From the NCBI GenBank assembly GCA_920105625.2, contig CAKKTE020000369.1, positions 1 to 64,000 on the forward strand: DNA of 64,000 nt, given 5' to 3'. The notes beneath the pieces are model-generated. The model made no database searches and had not been told where the DNA came from. It saw only the letters and a program-made list of their open reading frames with translations. Shown one piece after another: positions 40,401 to 52,900 of the stretch. Source of the stretch: Clusia tigrina. Its lineage: Eukaryota; Arthropoda; Insecta; Diptera; Clusiidae. Numbering within the stretch: position 1 is the first letter of the stretch; the number at the start of each line of letters is the position of its first letter. The translations under genes were made by a program, and so were the position numbers.

Positions 40401-43400
40401 ATTGACAAGAGGCTCGAGGACTTTATTTTGACAAAATTTCAAGATTTTTTGACGCTCCAGTATAAAGTTACAAGCATTTGAATATTGCAAACTTTGAAAG
40501 GTATAGGACGCACCATATTGAAGTTAGGGCAATGTGAAGTTTTATCAGTGTTTGATTTGGGACTCAAGGGTATGAGCGATAGCTAAATTGATAAGAGGCT
40601 CGAGATACTTTATTTTCACAAAATTTGAAGATTTTATGACGTTCCAGTAAAAAGTTACAAGCATTTGAATGTTGCAAACCTTGATAAGTATAGGACGCTC
40701 CGTAGACAAGTTAGGACCATTTGTAGTTCTATCAGTGTTTGATTTGGGACTCAAGGGTAGCATAGCTATGAGCGATAGCTTAAATTGATAAGAGGCTCGA
40801 GGACTTTATTTTCACAAAATTTCAAGATTTTTTGACGCTCCAGTATAAAGTTACAAGCATTTGAATATTGCAAACTTTGAAAGGTATAGGACGCACCATA
40901 TTGAAGTTAGGGCAATGTGAAGTTTTATCAGTGTTTGATTTCGGACTCAAGGGTATGAGCGATAGCTAAATTGATAAGAGGCTCGAGATACTTTATTTTC
41001 ACAAAATTTGAAGATTTTATGATGTTCCAGTAAAAAGTTACAAGCATTTGAATGTTGCAAACCTTGATAGGTATCGGATTCTCCGCAGAGAAATTAGGAC
41101 CATTTGAAGTTTTATCAGTATTTGATTTGGGACTCAAGGGTAGCATAGCTATGAGCGATAGCTTAAATTGATAAGAGGCTCGAGTACTTTATTTTCACAA
41201 AATTTCAAGGTTTTATGACGCTCCAGTAAAAGTTACAAGCATTTGATTGTTGCAAATTTTGATAGGTGTAGGAAGCACCTTATCGAAGTTAGGGCCATTT
41301 GAAGATTTAGCAGTGTTTGTTTTTGGACTCAAGGGTAGCATAGCTATCAGCGATTGCTTAAATTGATAAGAGGCTCGAGTACTTTATTTTCACAAAATTT
41401 CAAGATTTTATGACGCTCCAGTAAAAAGTTACAAGCATTTGAATGTTGCAAACCTTGATAGGTATAGGACGCTCCGTAGAGAAGTTAGGACCATTTGAAG
41501 TTTTATCAGTATTTGATTTGGGACTCAAGGGTTGCATAGCTATGAGCGATAACTTAAATTGACAAGAGGCTCGAGTACTTTATTTTCACAAAATTTCAAG
41601 ATTTTATCACGCTCTAGTAAAAAGTTACAAGCATTTGAATGTTGCAACCTTTGATAGGTGTAAGATGCACCGTATAGAAGTTAGGGCCATTTGAAGTTTT
41701 ATTAGAGTTTGATTTGGGATTCAAGGGTTGCATAGCTATGAGCGATAACTTAAATTGACAAGAGGCTCGAGTACTTTATTTTCACAAAATTTCAAGATTT
41801 TATCACGCTCTAGTAAAAAGTTACAAGCATTTGAATGTTGCAAACCTTGATAGGTGTAGGATGCACCGTATAGAAGTTAGGGCCATTTGAAGTTTTATTA
41901 GAGTTTGATTTGGGACTCAAGGGTTGAATAGCTATGAGCGATAGATTACATTGATAAGAGGCTCGAGTACTTTATTTTCACAAAATTTGAAGATTTTATG
42001 AGCTCCAGTAAAAAGTTACAAGCATTTGAATGTTGCAAACCTTGATAGGTATAGGACGCTCCGTAGAGAAGTTAGGACCATTTGTAGTTTTATCAGTGTT
42101 TGATTTGGGACTCAAGGGTAGCATAGCTATGAGCGATAGCTTAAATTGACAAGAGGCTCGAGGACTTTATTTTCACAAAATTTCAAGATTTTTTGACTGT
42201 CCAGTATAAAGTTACAGCATTTGAATGTTGCAAACTTTGAAAGGTATAGGACGCACCATATTGAAGTTAGGGCAATGTTAAGTTTTATCAGTGTTTGATT
42301 TGGGACTCAAGGGTAGCATAGCTATGAGCGATAGCTTAAATTGATAAGAGGCTCGAGTACTTTGTTTTCAGAAAATTTCAAGATTTTATGACGCTGCAGT
42401 AAAAAGTTACAAGCATTTGAATGTTGCAAACTTTGATAGGTGTAGGACGCACCGTATACAAGTTAGGGCCATTTGAAGCTTTATTAGTGTTTGATTTGGG
42501 ACTCAAGGGTAGCATAGCTATGAGCGATAGCTTAAATTGACAAGAGGCTCGAGTACTTTATTTTCACAAAACTTCTAGATTTTTTGACGCTCCAGTAAAA
42601 AGTTACAAGCACTTGAATGTTGCAACCTTTGATAGGTTTAGGATGCACAGTATAGAAGTTAGGGCCATTTGAAGTTTTATTAGATTTTGATTTGGGACTC
42701 AAGGGTTTAATAGCTATGAGCGATAGCTTAAATTGATAAGAGGCTCGAGTACTTTATTTTCACAAAATTTCAAGATTTTATGACGCTTGAGTAAAAAGTT
42801 ACAAGCATTTGAATGTTGCAAACTATGGTAGGTATAGGGCTCACCATATAGAAGTTAGGGCCATTTGCAGTTTTATCAGTGCTTGATTTGGGACTCAAGG
42901 GTTGCATAGCTATGCGCGATAACTTAAATTGACAAGAGGCTCGAGTACTTTATTTTCACAAAATTTCAAGATTTTATGACGCTCCAGTAAAAAGTTACAA
43001 GCATTTGAATGTTGCAACCTTTGATAAGTGTAGGAGGGCCATTTGAAGTTTTATTAGCGTTTGATTTGGGACTCAAGGGTTGAATAGCTATGAGCGATAG
43101 CTAAATTGATAAGAGGCTCGAGATACTTTATTTTCACAAAATTTGAAGATTTTATGACGTTCCAGTAAAAAGTTACAAGCATTTGAATGTTGCAAACCTT
43201 GATAAGTATAGGACGCTCCGTAGAGAAGTTAGGACCATTTGTAGTTTTATCAGTGTTTGATTTGGGACTCAAGGGTAGCATAGCTATGAGCGATAGCTTA
43301 AATTGACAAGAGGCTCGAGGACTTTATTTTCACAAAATTTCAAGATTTTTTGACGCTCCAGTATAAAGTTACAAGCATTTGAATGTTGCAAACTTTGAAA

Positions 43401-44900
43401 GGTATAGGACGCACCATATTGAAGTTAGGGCAATGTGAAGTTTTATCAGTGTTTGATTTGGGACTCAAGGGTAGCATAGCTATAAGCGATAGCTTAAATT
43501 GATAAGAGGCTCGAGTATTTTATTTTCACAAAATTTCAAGATTTTATGACGCTCCAGTAAAAAGTTCATATCGAAGCTAGGGCCATTTGCAGTTTTATCA
43601 GTGTTTGATTTGGGACTCAAGGGTTGCATAGCTATGAGCGATAACTTAAATTGACAAGAGGCTCGAGTACTTTATTTTCACAAAATTTCAAGATTTTATC
43701 ACGCTCCAGTAAAAAGTTACAAGCATTTGAATGTTGCAATCTTTGATAGGTGTAGGATGCACCGTATAGAAGTTAGGGCCATTTGAAGTTTTATTAGAGT
43801 TTGACTTGGGACTCAAGGGTTGAATAGCTATGAGCGATAGATTACATTGATAAGAGGCTCGAGTACTTTATTTTCACAAAATTTTAAGATTTTATGACGC
43901 TCCAGTAAAAAGTTACAAGCATTTGAATGTTGCAAACCTTGATAGGTATAGGACGCTCCGTAGAGAAGTTAGGACCATTTGTAGTTTTATCAGTGTTTGA
44001 TTTGGGACTCAAGGGTAGCATAGCTATGAGCGATAGCTTAAATTGACAAGAGGCTCGAGGACTTTATTTTCACAACGCTCCAGTATAAAGTTACAAGCAT
44101 TTGAATATTGCAAACTTTGAAAGGTATAGGACGCACCATATTGAAGTTAGGGCAATGTGAAGTTTTATCAGTGTTTCATTTGGGACTCAAGGGTAGCATA
44201 CCTATGAGCGATAGCTAAATTGATAAGAGGCTCGAGATACTTTATTTTCACAAAATTTGAAGATTTTATGACGTTCCAGTAAAAAGTTACAAACATTTGA
44301 ATGTTGCAAACCTTGATAAGTATAGGACGCTCCGTAGAGAAGTTAGGACCATTTGTAGTTTTATCAGTGTTTGATTTGGGACTCAAGGGTAGCACAGCTA
44401 TGAGCGATAGCTTAAATTGATAAGAGGCTCGAGGACTTTATTTTCACAACATTTCAAGATTTTTTGACGCTCCAGTATAAAGTTACAAGCATTTGAATGT
44501 TGGAAACTTTGAAAAGTATAGGACGCACCATATTGAAGTTAGGGCAATGTGAAGTTTTATCAGTATTTGATTTGGGACTCAAGGGTAGCATAGCTATGAG
44601 CGATAGCTTAAATTGATAAGAGGCTCGAGTACTTTATTTTCACAAAATTTCAAGGTTTTATGACGCTCCAGTAAAAAGTTACAAGCATTTGATTGTTGCA
44701 AATTTTGATAGGTGTAGGACGCACCTTATCGAAGTTAGGGCCATTTGAAGATTTAGCAGTGTTTGTTTTTGGACTCAAGGGTAGCATAGCTATCAGCGAT
44801 TGCTTAAATTGACGAGAGGCTCGAGTACTTTATTTTCACAAAATTTCAAGATTTTATGACGCTTCAGTAAAAAGTTACATGCATTTGAATGTTGCAAACT
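34450..44900 (+). repeat. Satellite array, block C: mosaic region with deletion junctions
   Basis: About 53 monomers. Characteristic variants are GAGCGATAACTTAAATTGAC, TTTTATCACGCTCTAG, GGGTTTAATAGC, GAGGCTCGAGATACTTT and GGGTATGAGCGATAGC (9 bp shorter than usual; about 39,794, 40,570 and 40,954). Duplicated stretches show different offsets: TATCACGCTCTAG at 36,913 and 37,109 recurs at 41,605 and 41,801 (4,692 bp). The ACTTCTAGATTTTTTG monomer at 35,921 recurs at 42,571 (6,650 bp). GGGCTCACCA at 38,341 recurs at 42,838 (4,497 bp). Partial monomers mark rearrangement points at about 39,780, 43,565 and 44,074. No gene is present. Confidence 0.94.
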
Positions 44901-45929
44901 ATGGTAGGTATAGGACGCACCATATAGAAGTTAGGGCCATTTGCAGTTTTATCAGTGTTTGATTTGGGACTCAAGGGTCGCATAACTATGAGCGTTAACT
45001 TGACAAGAGGCTCGAGTACTTTATCTTCACAAAATTTCAAGATTTTATGACGCTCCAGTAAAAAGTTACAACCATTTGAATGTTGCAACCTTTGATAGGT
45101 GTAGGATGCACTGTATAGAAGTTAGGGCCATTTGAAGTTTTATTAGAGTTTGATTTGGGACTCAAGGGTTGAATAGCTATGAGCGATAGCTTAAATTGAT
45201 AAGAGTCTCGAGTACTTTATTTTCGTAAAATTTGAAGATTTTATGACGTTCCAGTAAAAAGTTACAAGCATTGGAATGTTGCAAACCTTGATAGGTATAG
45301 GACGCTCCGTAGAGAAGTTAGGACCATTTGTAGTTTTATCAGTGTTTGATTTGGGACTCAAGGGTAGCATAGCTATGAGCGATAGCTTAAATTGACAAGA
45401 GGCTCGAGTACTTTATTTTCACAAAATTTCAAGGTTTTATGACGCTCCAGTAAAAAGTTACAAGCATTTGATTGTTGCAAATTTTGATAGGTGTAGGAAG
45501 CACCTTATCGAAGTTAGGGCCATTTGAAGATTTAGCAGTGTTTGTTTTTGGACTCAAGGGTAGCATAGCTATCAGCGATTGCTTAAATTGACGAGAGGCT
45601 CGAGTACTTTATTTTCACAAAATTTCAAGATTTTATGACGCTTCAGTAAAAAGTTACATGCATTTGAATGTTGCAAACTATGGTAAGTATAGGACGCACC
45701 ATATAGAAGTTAGGGCCATTTGCAGTTTTATCAGTGTTTGATTTGGGACTCAAGGGTCGCATAGCTATGAGCATTAACTTGACAAGAGGCTCGAGGACTT
45801 TATTGTCACAAAATTTCAAGATTTTTTGACGCTCCCGTAAAAAGTTACAAGCATTTGAATGTTGCAAACCTTGATAGGTATAGGACGCTCCGCAGCGAAG
45901 TTAGGACCATTTGAAGTTTTATCAGTGTT

Positions 45930-48900
45930 TGATTAGGGACTCAAGGGTAGCATAGCTATGAGCGATAGCTTAAATTGATAAGAGGCTCGAGTACTTTATT
46001 TTCACAAAATTTCAAGGTTTTATGACGCTCCAGTAAAAAGTTACAAGCATTTGATTGTTGCAAATTTTGATAGGTGTAGGATGCACCTTATCGATGTTAG
46101 GGCCATTTGAAAATTTAGCAGTGTTTGTTTTGGGACTCAAGGGTAGCATAGCTATCAGCGATTGCTTAAATTGACGAGAGGCTCGAGTACTTTATTTTCA
46201 CAAAATTTCAAGATTTTATGACGCTCCAGTAAAAAGTTACAAGCATTTGAATATTGCAAACTATGGTAGGTATAGGACGCACCATATAGAAGTTAGGGCC
46301 ATTTGCAGTTTTATCAGTGTTTGATTTGGGACTCAAGGGTCGCATAGCTATGAGCGTTAACTTAAATTGACAAGAGGCTCGAGTACTTTATTTTCACAAA
46401 ATTTCAAGATTTTATGACGCTCCAGTAAAAAGTTACAAGCATTTGAATGTTGCAACCTTGTATAGGTGTAGGATGCACTGTATAGAAGCTAAGGCCATTT
46501 GAAGTTTTATTAGAGTTTGATTTGGGACTCAAGGGTTGAATAGCTATGAGCGGTAGCTTAAATTGATAGGAGGCTCGAGTACTTTATTTTCACAAAATTT
46601 GAAGATTTTATGATGCTCCAGTAAAAAGTTACAAGCATTTGAATGTTGCAACCTTTGATAAGTGTAGGAGGGCCATTTGAAGTTTTATTAGAGTTTGATT
46701 TGGGACTCAAGGGTTGAATAGCTATGAGCGATAGCTTAAATTGATAAGAGGCTCGAGTACTTTATTTTCACAAAATTTCAAGATTTTATGACGCTTCAGT
46801 AAAAAGTTACAAGCATTTTGAATGTTGCAATCTATGGTAGGTATAGGACGCACCATATAGAAGTTAGGGCCATTTGCACTTTTATCAGTGTTTGATTGGG
46901 GACTCAAGGGTCGCATAGCTATGAGCGTTAACTTGACAAGAGGCTCGAGTACTTTATTTTCACAAAATTTCAAGATTTTATGACGCTCCAGTAAAAAGTT
47001 ACAAGCATTTGAATGTTGCAACCTTTGATAGGTGTAGGATGCACTGTATAGAAGTTAGGGCCATTTGAAGTTTTATTAGAGTTTGATTTGGGACTCAAGG
47101 GTTGAATAGCTATGAGCGATAGCTTAAATTGATAAGAGGCTCGAGTACTTTATTTTCGTAAAATTTGAAGATTTTATGACGTTCCAGTAAAAAGTTACAA
47201 GCATTGGAATGTTGCAAACCTTGATAGGTATAGGACGCTCCGTAGAGAAGTTAGGACCATTTGTAGTTTTATCAGTGTTTGATTTGGGACTCAAGGGTAG
47301 CATAGCTATGAGCGATAGCTTAAATTGACAAGAGGCTCGAGGACTTTATTGTCACAAAATTTCAAGATTTTTTGACGCTCCAGTATAAAGTTACAAGCAT
47401 TTGAATGCTGCAAACTTTGAAAGGTATAGGACGCACCATATTGAAGTTAGGGCCATGTGAAGTTTTATTAGTGTTTGATTTGGGACTTAAGGGTAGCATA
47501 GCTATGAGCGATAGCTTAAATTGATAAGAGGCTCGAGTACTTTATTTTCACAAAATTTCAAGATTTTATGACGTTCCAGTAAAAAGTTACAAGCATTTGA
47601 ATGTTGCAAACCTTGATAGGTATAGGACGCTCCGCAGCGAAGTTAGGACCATTTGAAGTTTTATCAGTATTTGATTAAAAACTCAAGGGTAGCATAGCTA
47701 TGAGCGATAGCTTAAATTGATAAGAGGCTCGAGTACTTTATTTTCACAAAATTTCAAGGTTTTATGACGCTCCAGTAAAAAGTTACAAGCATTTGATTGT
47801 TGCAAATTTTGATAGGTGTAGGACGCACCTTATCGATGTTAGGGCCATTTGAAAATTTAGCAGTGTTTGTTTTGGGACTCAAGGGTAGCATAGCTATCAG
47901 CGATTGCTTAAATTGACGAGAGGCTCGAGTACTTTATTTTCACAAAATTTCAAGATTTTATGACGCTTCAGTAAAAAGTTACAAGCATTTGAATGTTGCA
48001 AACTATGGTAGGTATAGGACACACCATATAGAAGTTAGGGCCATTTGCACTTTTATCAGTGTTTGATTTGGGACTCAAGGGTCGCATAGCTATGAGCGTT
48101 AACTTAAATTGACAAGAGGCTCGAGTACTTTATTTTCACAAAATTTCAAGATTTTATGACGCTCCAGTAAAAAGTTACAAGCATTTGAATGTTGCAACCT
48201 TGTATAGGTGTAGGATGCACTGTATAGAAGCTAAGGCCATTTGAAGTTTTATTAGAGTTTGATTTGGGACTCAAGGGTTGAATAGCTATGAGCGATAGCT
48301 TAAATTGATAGGAGGCTCGAGTACTTTATTTTCACAAAATTTGAAGATTTTATGATGCTCCAGTAAAAAGTTACAAGCATTTGAATGTTGCAACCATTGA
48401 TAAGTGTAGGAGGGCCATTTGGAATTTTATTAGAGTTTGATTTGGGACTCAAGGGTTGAATAGCTATGAGCGATAGCTTAAATTGATAAGAGGCTCGAGT
48501 ACTTTATTTTCACAAAATTTCAAGATTTTATGACGCTTCAGTAAAAAGTTACAAGCATTTTGAATGTTGCAATCTATGGTAGGTATAGGACGCACCATAT
48601 AGAAGTTAGGGCCATTTGCACTTTTATCAGTGTTTGATTGGGGACTCAAGGGTCGCATATCTATGAGCGTTAACTTGACAAGAGGCTCGAGTACTTTATT
48701 TTCACAAAATTTCAAGATTTTATGACGCTCCAGTAAAAAGTTACAAGCATTTGAATGTTGCAACCTTTGATAGGTGTAGGATGCACTGTATAGAAGTTAG
48801 CGCCATTTGAAGTTTTATTAGAGTTTGATTTGGGACTCAAGGGTTGAATAGCTATGAGCGATAGCTTAAATTGATAAGAGGCTCGAGTACTTTATTTTCG

Positions 48901-51900
48901 TAAAATTTGAAGATTTTATGACGTTCCAGTAAAAAGTTACAAGCATTGGAATGTTGCAAACCTTGATAGGTATAGGACGCTCCGAAGAGAAGTTAGGACC
49001 ATTTGTAGTTTTATCAGTGTTTGATTTGGGACTCAAGGGTAGCATAGCTATGAGCGATAGCTTAAATTGACAAGAGGCTCAAGGACTTTATTGTCACAAA
49101 ATTTCAAGATTTTTTGACGCTCCAGTATAAAGTTACAAGCATTTGAATGCTGCAAACTTTGAAAGGTATAGGACGCACCATATTGAAGTTAGGGCCATGT
49201 GAAGTTTTATTAGTGTTTGATTTGGGACTCAAGGGTAGCATAGCTATGAGCGATAGCTTAAATTGATAAGAGGCTCGAGTACTTTATTTGCACAAAATTT
49301 CAAGATTTTATGACGTTCCAGTAAAAAGTTACAAGCATTTGAATGTTGCAAACCTTGATAGGTATAGGACGCTCCGCAGCGAAGTTAGGACCATTTGAAG
49401 TTTTATCAGTATTTGATTAAAAACTCAAGGGTAGCATAGCTATGAGCGATAGCTTAAATTGATAAGAGGCTCGAGTACTTTATTTTCACAAAATTTCAAG
49501 GTTTTATGACGCTCCAGTAAAAACTTACAAGCATTTGATTGTTGCAAATTTTGATAGGTGTAGGACGCACCTTATCGATGTTAGGGCCATTTGAAAATTT
49601 AGCAGTGTTTGTTTTGGGACTCAAGGGTAGCATAGCTATCAGCGATTGCTTAAATTGACGAGAGGCTCGAGTACTTTATTTTCACAAAATTTCAAGATTT
49701 TATGACGCTTCAGTAAAAAGTTACAAGCATTTGAATGTTGCAAACTATGGTAGGTATAGGACGCACCATATAGAAGTTAGGGCCATTTGCAGTTTTATCA
49801 GTGTTTGATTTGGGACTCAAGGGTCGCATAGCTATGAGCGTTAACTTAAATTGACAAGAGGCTCGAGTACTTTATTTTCACAAAATATCAAGATTTTATG
49901 ACGCTCCAGTAAAAAGTTACAAGCATTTGAATGTTGCAACCTTGTATAGGTGTAGGATGCACTGTATAGAAGTTAGGGCCATTTGAAGTTTTATTAGAGT
50001 TTGATTTGGGACTCAAGGGTTGAATAGCTATGAGCGATAGCTTAAATTGATAGGAGGCTCGAGTACTTTATTTTCACAAAATTTGAAGATTTTATGATGC
50101 TCCAGTAAAAAGTTACAAGCATTTGAATGTTGCAACCTTTGATAAGTGTAGGAGGGCCATTTGAAGTTTTATTAGAGTTTGATTTGGGACTCAAGGGTTG
50201 AATAGCTATGAGCGATAGCTTAAATTGATAAGAGGCTCGAGTACTTTATTTTCACAAAATTTCAAGATTTTATGACGCTTCAGTAAAAAGTTACAAGCAT
50301 TTTGAATGTTGCAATCTATGGTAGGTATAGGACTCACCATATAGAAGTTAGGGCCATTTGCACTTTTATCAGTGTTTGATTGGGGACTCAAGGGTCGCAT
50401 AGCTATGAGCGTTAACTTGACAAGAGGCTCGAGTACTTTATTTTCACAAAATTTCAAGATTTTATGACGCTCCAGTAACAAGTTACAAGCATTTGAATGT
50501 TGCAACCTTTGATAGGTGTAGGATGCACTGTAGGGCCATTTGAAGTTTTATTAGAGTTTGATTTGGGACTCAAGGGTTGAATAGCTATGAGCGATAGCTT
50601 AAATTGATAAGAGGCTCGAGTACTTTATTTTCGCAAAATTTGAAGATTTTATGACGTTCCAGTAAAAAGTTACAAGCATTTCAATGTTGCAAACATTGAT
50701 AGGTATAGGACGCTCCGTAGAGAAGTTAGGACCATTTGTAGTTTTATCAGTGTTTGATTTGGGACTCAAGGGTAGCATAGCTATGAGCGATAGATTAAAT
50801 TGACAAGAGGCTCGAGGACTTTATTGTCACAAAATTTCAAGATGTTTTGACGCTCCAGTATAAAGTTAGAAGCATTTGAATGTTGCAAACTTTGAAAGGT
50901 ATAGGACGCACCATATTGAAGTTAGGGCCATGTGAAGTTTTATCAGTGTTTGATTTGGGACTCAAGGGTAGCATAGCTATGAGCGATAGCTTAAATTGAT
51001 AAGAGGCTCGAGTACTTTATTTTCACAAATTTTCAAGATTTTATGACGCTCCAGTAAAAAGTTACAAGCATTTGAATGTTGCAAACCTTGATAGGTATAG
51101 GACGCTCCGTAGAGAAGTTAGGACCATTTGTAGTTTTATCAGTGTTTGATTTGGGACTCTAGGGTAGCATAGCTATGAGCGATAGCTTAAATTGATAAGA
51201 GGCTCGAGTACTTTATTTTCACAAAATTTCAAGGTTTTATGACGCTCCAGTAAAAAGTTACAAGCATTTGATTGTTGCAAAATTTTGATAGGTGTAGGAC
51301 GCACCTTATCGATGTTAGGGCCATTTGAAAATTTAGCAGTGTTTGTTTTGGGACTCAAGGGTAGCATAGCTATCAGCGATTGCTTAAATTGACGAGAGGC
51401 TCGAGTACTTTATTTTCACAAAATTTCAAGATTTTATGACGCTTCAGTAAAAAGTTACAAGCATTTGAATGTTGCAAACTATGGTAGGTATAGGACGCAC
51501 CATATAGAAGTTAGGGCCATTTGCAGTTTTATCAGTGTTTGATTTGGGACTCAAGGGTCGCATAGCTATGAGCGTTAACTTAAATTGCAAAAGGCTCGAG
51601 TACTTTATTTTCACAAAATATCAAGATTTTATGACGCTCCAGTAAAAAGTTACAAGCATTTGAATGTTGCAACCTTGTATAGGTGTAGGATGCACTGTAT
51701 AGAAGTTAGGGCCATTTGAAGTTTTATTAGAGTTTGATTTGGGACTCAAGGGTTGAATAGCTATGAGCGATAGCTTAAATTGATATTAGGCTCGAGTACT
51801 TTATTTTCACAAAATTTGAAGATTTTATGATGTTCCAGTAAAAAGTTACAAGCATTTGAATGTTGCAACCTTTGATAAGTGTAGGAGGGCCATTTGAAGT

Positions 51901-52900
51901 TTTATTAGAGTTTGATTTGGGACTCAAGGGTTGAAGAGCTATGAGCGATAGCTTAAATTGATAAGAGGCTCGAGTACTTTATTTTCACAAAATTTCAAGA
52001 TTTTATGACGCTTCAGTAAAAAGTTACAAGCATTTTGAATGTTGCAATCTATGGTAGGTATAGGACGCACCATATAGAAGTTAGGGCCATTTGCACTTTT
52101 ATCAGTGTTTGATTGGGGACTCAAGGGTCGCATAGCTATGAGCGTTAACTTGACAAGAGGCGCGAGTACTTTATTTTCACAAAATTTCAAGATTTTATGA
52201 CGCTCCAGTAACAAGTTACAAGCATTTGAATGTTGCAACCTTTGATAGGTGTAGGATGCACTGTATAGAAGTTAGGGCCATTTGAAGTTTTATTAGAGTT
52301 TCATTTGGGACTCAAGGGTTGAATAGCTATGAGCGATAGCTTAAATTGATAAGAGGCTCGAGTACTTTATTTTCGCAAAATTTGAAGATTTTATGACGTT
52401 CCAGTAAAAAGTTACAAGCATTTGAATGTTGCAAACCTTGATAGGTATAGGACGCTCCGTAGAGAAGTTAGGACCATTTGTAGTTTTATCAGTGTTTGAT
52501 TTGGGACTCAAGGGTAGCATAGCTATGAGCGATAGATTAAATTGACAAGAGGCTCAAGGACTTTATTGTCACAAAATTTCAAGATGTTTTGACGCTCCAG
52601 TATAAAGTTAGAAGCATTTGAATGTTGCAAACTTTGAAAGGTATAGGACGCACCATATTGAAGTTAGGGCCATGTGAAGTTTTATCAGTGTTTGATTTGG
52701 GACTCAAGGGTAGCATAGCTATGAGCGATAGCTTAAATTGATAAGAGGCTCGAGTACTTTATTTTCACAAAATTTCAAGATTTTATGACGCTTCAGTAAA
52801 AAGTTACAAGCATTTTGAATGTTGCAAACTATGGTAGGTATAGGACGCACCATATAGAAGTTAGGGCCATTTGCAGTGTTATCAGTGTTTGATTTGGGAC
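45930..52900 (+). repeat. Four tandem copies of a ~1,742-bp higher-order repeat
   Basis: Nine monomers, one of them shortened by 18 bp, repeat as a unit. The same position of the unit falls at 46,722, 48,464, 50,206 and 51,939 (spacings 1,742, 1,742 and 1,733 bp). The 18-bp-deletion monomer follows the same spacing, and GATTAAAAACTCAAGG occurs at about 47,673 and 49,415. Copies differ by few substitutions, for example CGCATATCTATG at 48,654 and a 15-bp loss in GCACTGTAGGGCC near 50,527. This is the cleanest tandem higher-order repeat in the window. Confidence 0.87.
46650..46690 (+). repeat. Recurrent 18-bp deletion monomer (example)
   Basis: Here GTGTAGGAGGGCCATTTG replaces the usual GTAGGATGCAC...AGAAGTTAGGGCC, a clean loss of 18 bp. 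The same junction occurs at about 38,534, 43,030, 46,666, 48,408, 50,150, 51,880, 56,750, 58,870 and 63,780. A deletion that happened once has therefore been spread by amplification, which makes it a lineage marker for blocks C and D. Confidence 0.85.
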
